This document shows positions 5,801 to 8,983 of a stretch of 8,983 bases of DNA, piece after piece (the stretch's first letter is position 1; each line of letters starts with the position of its first letter). The notes under the pieces were generated by a model, which saw only the letters and a program-made list of their open reading frames with translations, ran no database searches and was not told the origin of the DNA. The stretch covers positions 1 through 8,983 of the forward strand of contig DAHVFK010000113.1 of the NCBI GenBank assembly GCA_027317055.1, given 5' to 3'. Source of the stretch: Betaproteobacteria bacterium. GTDB lineage: Bacteria > Pseudomonadota > Gammaproteobacteria > Burkholderiales > SG8-39. The position numbers and the translations under genes were made by a program.

Positions 5801-6432
5801 AAATAGGGACAGACCCCATTTTTCCGCCTGGCAAAAAAATAGGGTCTGTCCCTATTTTTCTGGTCCTGGGGCTGATCCCCTTCCTGCTCGCCTGCAAGGT
5901 GATCGACCCCGAGCTGCAGGGCAGCTACGCGGGGCCGTGTGTGAACGGGTTGGCCCAGGGCGAGGGCTATGCCACCGGGATCGCGACCTACCGCGGCGGC
6001 TTCAAGGCCGGCAGGAAGGACGGCCAGGGGGTGAAGAGCTGGCCCAACGGCGACCGCTACGAGGGCGAGTTCGCCAACGACAAGCGCAACGGCGAAGGCA
6101 GCTACCGCTACGCCAGCGGCGACGTGTACACGGGCGAATGGAAGGACGACGTGCCGGTCGGCGCGCCCACGCCGATGATGCTCGCGCAGCGCCGCTTCCG
6201 CGAGGAATCGCGCAAGGCGGTGGCGAAGGCCGGGCAGAAGGTGTGCCGCGCGATGCAGGTCGGCATCGCCGGGCGCGAATGGGTCCGCGGCACGGTGGTG
6301 GGCGTCAACGGCGACAATGTCGGGGTGCGAATCGACGAGCCGGGCAGCCACGGCGAGACGATCTCGGGCGTGGAAATCAGGCAAGGCGAGGTGATCTGGG
6401 ATGCGCCGTACGACTGGACGCCCTGCTGGTAG
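5785..6432 (+). CDS. MORN-repeat lipoprotein with repeat-derived N-terminus
   Basis: The product is a predicted outer- or inner-membrane lipoprotein with MORN repeats; its function is unknown. From ATG 5785 it has 215 residues. Residues 24-37 (IFLVLGLIPFLLAC) are a lipoprotein signal with lipobox LLAC and Cys37. Residues about 48-126 hold three to four MORN units (YRGGFKAGRKDGQGVKSWPN, YEGEFANDKRNGEGSYRYAS, YTGEWKDD). The C-terminal 90 residues (VRGTVVGVNGDNVGVRID and on) may form a small beta domain. The only in-frame ATG before the signal overlaps the PAP2 remnant by 16 bases and is followed by KIGTDPIF and KKIGSVPIF, which are translated repeat sequence. The native start and ribosome binding site were probably replaced by the repeat; the start is therefore uncertain. 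The next gene overlaps by 32 bases. Confidence 0.75.
   Translation: MAAQLKIGTDPIFPPGKKIGSVPIFLVLGLIPFLLACKVIDPELQGSYAGPCVNGLAQGEGYATGIATYRGGFKAGRKDGQGVKSWPNGDRYEGEFANDKRNGEGSYRYASGDVYTGEWKDDVPVGAPTPMMLAQRRFREESRKAVAKAGQKVCRAMQVGIAGREWVRGTVVGVNGDNVGVRIDEPGSHGETISGVEIRQGEVIWDAPYDWTPCW
5800..5858. repeat. intergenic repeat, locus 6: long inverted pair (A/T-type)
   Basis: The left arm 5800-5823 and right arm 5835-5858 are 24 bases each and complementary at 23 positions, with an 11-base loop. The core is GGGACAGACCCC, flanked here by AAAATA and ATTTTT rather than by CGGTTTT, so it belongs to a second subtype shared with locus 7. It runs straight into the coding sequence of the MORN lipoprotein and supplies part of its N-terminus. 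Confidence 0.9.
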
Positions 6433-6898
6433 CCCTGCGCGCGGCTCGCGCGTCGCGACGCTGCTGATCGTCGCGCTGCTCGCCGTGGGCGGCGTGTTCG
6501 CGCACTACCGCGTCGAGACGCTGACCTACTACCCGACCGCCAAGGTCGAGCAGCCGGGCGGGTTTTCCTTCAGCGTGGTGCAGGCGCTGCAGCCCAGCCG
6601 CGCCGCCTGCGGCGAGGCGAACGAGCGCCTGCTCGATCCGCTCGAGAAAACCTGCAAGGGCTGCACGGTCGCCTACGCGCGCTGCCGGCGCGAGATCGAC
6701 GGTACCGACCTGTTGCTGATGACCGAGGCCGCGCCGTCGTTCTACGTCGTGGTCGCGCCGGGGCTGCGCATGCGGGTGAGCGGGCCGGCCGGCCAGATCG
6801 ACGACGTGTGCGACAACATCGCCGCGCAGCTCGCGGCGAGCGGACGGGCGAACGCGAGCTGCCTTCACCCGCGCAGCGCGCAGCACGCCGCGCGCTGA
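6401..6898 (+). CDS. Small membrane-anchored Cys-containing protein of unknown function
   Basis: I do not recognise a named family. The 165-residue product has a basic N-terminus (RRTTGRPAGSPARGSR), then a single hydrophobic segment at about residues 19-34 (ATLLIVALLAVGGVFA). This is an uncleaved anchor or signal, leaving a periplasmic domain of about 130 residues. That domain has six cysteines: one in RAACGEAN, two in KTCKGC, and one each in YARCRRE, DDVCDNI and NASCLH. Disulfides are plausible. The ATG at 6401 has a ribosome binding site, GAGGTG, at 6388-6393 and lies inside the end of the MORN gene in another frame. The two are probably translated together, perhaps as partners at the cell envelope. 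A terminator follows ten bases after the stop. Confidence 0.7.
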   Translation: MRRTTGRPAGSPARGSRVATLLIVALLAVGGVFAHYRVETLTYYPTAKVEQPGGFSFSVVQALQPSRAACGEANERLLDPLEKTCKGCTVAYARCRREIDGTDLLLMTEAAPSFYVVVAPGLRMRVSGPAGQIDDVCDNIAAQLAASGRANASCLHPRSAQHAAR

Positions 6899-6907
6899 AA
6901 ACAAAAA

Positions 6908-6929
6908 GGCCCCGGGAAAACCCGGGGCC
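6908..6929. terminator. bidirectional intrinsic terminator
   Basis: A perfect 9-base-pair stem GGCCCCGGG / CCCGGGGCC (6908-6916 and 6921-6929) has an AAAA loop. On the plus strand it is followed only by CTTCT, a weak U tract. On the minus strand it is followed by TTTTTGTTTT, a good U tract. It would end the MORN-gene transcript and, more strongly, any transcript coming leftward from the 6970-7260 region. Confidence 0.85.
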
Positions 6930-7125
6930 CTTCTAACCGGCTGCCTGAGCAACCGGAAGGAGGTGCTTGGCTAGTGGCTCGTGGTGCTGGTGCTGCCGCT
7001 CGCGCCGATCACCAGCGCGGCGCCCGCGCCGATTGCGACCACTGCGGTGGCGCTGAGGCCGGTGCCGACCGTGCCGCCGGTGGCTCCGCCCGCTCCGTTC
7101 CCTGTGCTGAGCGCTGCCGAAGAAA

Positions 7126-7143
7126 CCGGTCTCCCCAGACCGG
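7126..7143. other. short hairpin in the spacer before hmgA
   Basis: CCGGTCT-CCCC-AGACCGG gives a perfect 7-base-pair stem and 4-base loop. There is no T-run after it, so it is not an obvious terminator. Its role is unknown. Confidence 0.4.
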
Positions 7144-7225
7144 CCAGTCCCGTGAGACTTTTGTCACAGTAGTACCGCAGCCGACGAAAATCAATCCCCT
7201 TTTCGCGGTAGGCGCTTGATTTATC

Positions 7226-7255
7226 TTCAAGTCCAGCCCGCGCTTTTGATACGAT
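7226..7255 (+). promoter_or_regulatory. candidate hmgA promoter
   Basis: TACGAT (7250-7255) matches the -10 consensus at 4 of 6 positions. TTCAAG (7226-7231), 18 bases upstream, is a weak -35. The -10 ends 23 bases before the hmgA ATG. An imperfect dyad CTTGA-N7-TCAAG (7215-7231) overlaps the -35, and TGTCAGACA (7257-7265) follows the -10; either could bind a regulator, but none is identified. Confidence 0.35.
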
Positions 7256-7278
7256 TTGTCAGACATCGGAGAATCAGG

Positions 7279-8586
7279 ATGAAGAAGAGCTCGCCGCGGC
7301 TTTCCTACCAAAGCGGATTCGGCAATACCTTCTCCAGCGAGGCGGTGCGCGGCGCGCTGCCCGTGGGACAGAACTCCCCCCAGCGCACCCCCAAGGGCCT
7401 CTACCCCGAGGTGCTCTCGGGCACCGCGTTCACCGCGCCGCGGGCGGAGAACCAGAGCACCTGGATGTATCGCCTGCGCCCTTCCGCGATGCACGCGGCT
7501 TACAAAAAGATGTCGCACCCGACGCTCGCCTCGGGCCCGTTCGACGACGCGGGCGCGCAGCCCAACCGCATGCGCTGGGACCCCTTCCCCCTGCCCTCGA
7601 AGGCCACCGACTTCCTCGACGGCCTCGCCACCCTCGCGGGCTCGGGCAGCCCCGAGGCGCAGGCCGGGATCGCGGTGCACCTCTACCGCGCCAACCGCTC
7701 GATGGGCAAGCGCGTCTTCTGGAACGCCGACGGCGAGATGATGCTCGTGCCGCAGCAGGGGCAGCTTGCGATTTTTTCCGAATTGGGACGACTGGAAGTC
7801 TCACCGGGAGAGATCTGCGTCATTCCGCGCGGGATGAGATTCAAGGTCGAGCTGCCCGACGGCGCGGCGCGCGGCTACGCGTGCGAGAACTACGGCGCGG
7901 CGTTCCGCTTGCCCGAGCTGGGGCCGATCGGCGCTCAAGGGCTGGCGCAGACGCGCGACTTCCTCGCGCCGGTGGCGGCGTTCGAGGACGAAGGCGGCAA
8001 GCACCAGGTGGTGTCGAAATACCTGGGCGGCCTGTTCGCGATGGAGCTTTCCCACTCGCCGCTCGACGTGGTGGCCTGGCACGGCGACTACGTGCCCTAC
8101 AAGTACGACCTGGCGCGCTTCATGGTGATCAACACGGTGAGCTTCGACCACCCCGATCCGTCGATCTTCACCGTGCTCACCTCGCCCTCGGGCGCGCCGG
8201 GCGTGGCCAATTGCGATTTCGTCATCTTCCCGCCGCGCTGGATGGTGGCCGAGCACAGCTTCCGCCCGCCGTGGTTCCACCGCAACGTGATGAGCGAGCT
8301 GATGGGCCTGGTGCGCGGCGTGTACGACGCCAAGGCCGAGGGCTTCACGCCCGGCGGCGTGTCGCTGCACAACTGCATGAGCGCGCACGGACCGGATGCG
8401 GCGAGCTTCGACAAGGCCACCGCCGCGCAGCTCAAGCCGGTGAAGCAGGAAGACACGCTCGCCTTCATGTGGGAGTCGCGCTGGGTGTTCAAGCCGACCC
8501 GCTTCGCGATGCAGGCGCGCGAGCGGCAGAAGAACTACGACGCAGTCTGGAACGGCTTTCGCAAGAACTTCCCCGGGAAAAAATAG
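7279..8586 (+). CDS. hmgA: Homogentisate 1,2-dioxygenase
   Basis: HmgA opens the ring of homogentisate with O2 to give maleylacetoacetate, the central step of tyrosine and phenylalanine breakdown. The 435-residue product has the normal family length and starts with the typical YQSGFGNTFSSEA (residues 10-22) and GLYPEVLSGTAFT. The Fe(II) ligands are all present: His334 in FHRNVMSELMG, Glu340 in the same motif, and His370 in SLHNCMSAHGPD, matching human His335, Glu341 and His371. The ATG at 7279 has a ribosome binding site, GGAGAA, at 7268-7273. A TTG farther upstream at 7216 lies in the promoter and is unlikely. The last residues, FPGKK, and the TAG stop come from repeat-like sequence. fahA follows in the same operon. 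Confidence 0.97.
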   Translation: MKKSSPRLSYQSGFGNTFSSEAVRGALPVGQNSPQRTPKGLYPEVLSGTAFTAPRAENQSTWMYRLRPSAMHAAYKKMSHPTLASGPFDDAGAQPNRMRWDPFPLPSKATDFLDGLATLAGSGSPEAQAGIAVHLYRANRSMGKRVFWNADGEMMLVPQQGQLAIFSELGRLEVSPGEICVIPRGMRFKVELPDGAARGYACENYGAAFRLPELGPIGAQGLAQTRDFLAPVAAFEDEGGKHQVVSKYLGGLFAMELSHSPLDVVAWHGDYVPYKYDLARFMVINTVSFDHPDPSIFTVLTSPSGAPGVANCDFVIFPPRWMVAEHSFRPPWFHRNVMSELMGLVRGVYDAKAEGFTPGGVSLHNCMSAHGPDAASFDKATAAQLKPVKQEDTLAFMWESRWVFKPTRFAMQARERQKNYDAVWNGFRKNFPGKK

Positions 8587-8651
8587 GGACAGACCCTATT
8601 TTCCCGGCTGAATGGGCAAAAGGTAAAGAAATAGGGTCTGTCCCTATTTTT
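8579..8651. repeat. intergenic repeat, locus 7: inverted pair (A/T-type) between hmgA and fahA
   Basis: Left arm 8579-8601 and right arm 8629-8651 are 23 bases each and perfectly complementary, with a 27-base loop. The core GGGACAGACCC is flanked by AAAAATA and TATTT, as in locus 6. It covers the end of hmgA (the last two codons and stop) and stops just before the fahA ribosome binding site. Confidence 0.92.
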
Positions 8652-8666
8652 CCGGAAAGGAGCAAC

Positions 8667-8983
8667 ATGCAGCTCGACGAGACGCACGACCCCAAGCGCA
8701 CGAGCTGGGTCGCCTCGGCCAACGATCCGGGCTGCGATTTCCCGATCCAGAACCTGCCGTTCGGCATCTTCCGCCGCCGCGGCACGCTCGAAGCGCCGCG
8801 CGCGGGCGTGGCGATCGGCGACCAGGTGCTCGATCTCAGCGCCGCAGCCGCGGTCGCGGGCTTCGAGGGCGAGGCGGGCCGCGCCGCCGACGCCGGGCGC
8901 GCACCGAAGCTCAACGCGCTCGCCGCGCTCGGGTGCGAATACTGGCACCCGCTGCGCCTTGCGCTCTCGCGCGTGCTCGCATC
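8667..8983 (+). CDS. fahA: Fumarylacetoacetase, 3'-truncated by window edge
   Basis: Fumarylacetoacetase hydrolyses fumarylacetoacetate to fumarate and acetoacetate, the last step of the homogentisate pathway begun by HmgA. The 105 visible codons cover the N-terminal SH3-like domain of the family: DFPIQNLPFGIF (residues 24-35) then GVAIGDQVLDLS (47-58), both close to the eukaryotic enzyme. The catalytic and metal-binding C-terminal domain lies beyond the window. The ATG at 8667 has a ribosome binding site, AAGGAG, at 8657-8662, placed immediately after the repeat hairpin. The gene is in line with hmgA, 80 bases downstream, so co-transcription through the hairpin is likely. No isomerase (maleylacetoacetate isomerase) gene is visible in the window. 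Confidence 0.93.
   Translation, partial: MQLDETHDPKRTSWVASANDPGCDFPIQNLPFGIFRRRGTLEAPRAGVAIGDQVLDLSAAAAVAGFEGEAGRAADAGRAPKLNALAALGCEYWHPLRLALSRVLA

Larger units (their letters stand above)
6971..7258 (-). other. open Gly/Ala/Ser/Thr-rich frame without a start codon; possible degenerate small exported-protein gene
   Basis: This minus-strand frame is open for 95 codons and ends TAG at 6973-6971, about 40 bases before the terminator whose U tract faces it. Its last 45 or so residues, STGNGAGGATGGTVGTGLSA then VVAIGAGAALVIGAS and STSTTSH, resemble the low-complexity tails of small exported proteins common in betaproteobacteria. That likeness is from memory, not a search. There is no in-frame ATG or TTG, and the only GTGs are near the 3' end, so a normal start is missing. 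A frameshifted or decayed gene fits. The rest of the 6930-7215 spacer holds no other convincing gene; an AAGGAGGTG at 6957 on the plus strand leads only to TAG three codons later. Confidence 0.3.

Noticed and set aside
6974..7219. Plus-strand frame starting GTG 6974, downstream of AAGGAGGTG
   Set aside because: The ribosome-binding-like sequence is at good distance, but the product is an Arg/Ala-rich shadow and the strand is opposite to the Gly-rich frame.
7009..7266. Minus-strand frame from ATG 7266 reading MSDKSYQKRGLDLKINQ
   Set aside because: It has no recognisable family or ribosome binding site, and turns into a low-quality shadow of the Gly-rich frame; it would also overlap the hmgA promoter.

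Overview
The window is about 9 kb of GC-rich DNA with compact gene spacing and protein families typical of a betaproteobacterium (Burkholderiales, Rhodocyclales or Nitrosomonadales-like, probably environmental). The assignment rests on the general character of the proteins and codon use, not on a marker gene.

Layout. (1) 1-747: the 3' part of a UDP-glucose 4-epimerase (galE). (2) 773-3620: a complete TRAP transporter operon, dctP-dctQ-dctM, for uptake of an organic acid-like solute. (3) 3767-4205: a hicB-hicA toxin-antitoxin pair whose toxin frame carries a nonsense codon. (4) 4308-4907: a stand-alone cysC (APS kinase). (5) 4936-5473, minus strand: a mazEF-type module with a palindromic promoter-operator. 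(6) About 5561-5800: the 3' remnant of a PAP2-type phosphatase that has lost its catalytic front half. (7) 5785-6898: a MORN-repeat lipoprotein overlapping a small Cys-containing membrane-anchored protein, then a bidirectional terminator. (8) 6899-7278: a spacer with no convincing gene, but with a Gly/Ala/Ser/Thr-rich frame on the minus strand that ends at that terminator. (9) 7279 to the end: the homogentisate branch of tyrosine catabolism, hmgA then fahA (cut by the window edge).

The most striking structure is not a gene. A short interspersed repeat with the core GGGACAGACCCC, or its complement GGGGTCTGTCCC, sits in seven intergenic places (1797-1838, 3620-3694, 4205-4286, 4907-4934, 5531-5550, 5800-5858, 8579-8651). 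Four loci hold head-to-head pairs able to form long hairpins, one of these with an extra tandem unit, and two hold single or hybrid units. Its first G is the last base of a TAG stop codon in four genes (dctM, hicA, cysC, hmgA). It also writes the N-terminal residues of dctQ and of the MORN lipoprotein, and it lies at the exact point where the PAP2 gene is truncated. I read it as a REP/BIME-like or MITE-like family, perhaps mobilised by a RAYT-type transposase elsewhere in the genome; no transposase is present here.

The TRAP operon and the hmgA-fahA pair are coherent metabolic units. The stretch between them (3621-5870) is a patchwork of two toxin-antitoxin modules, a lone cysC and a gene fragment, separated by repeat copies, and looks like a locally rearranged accessory segment.
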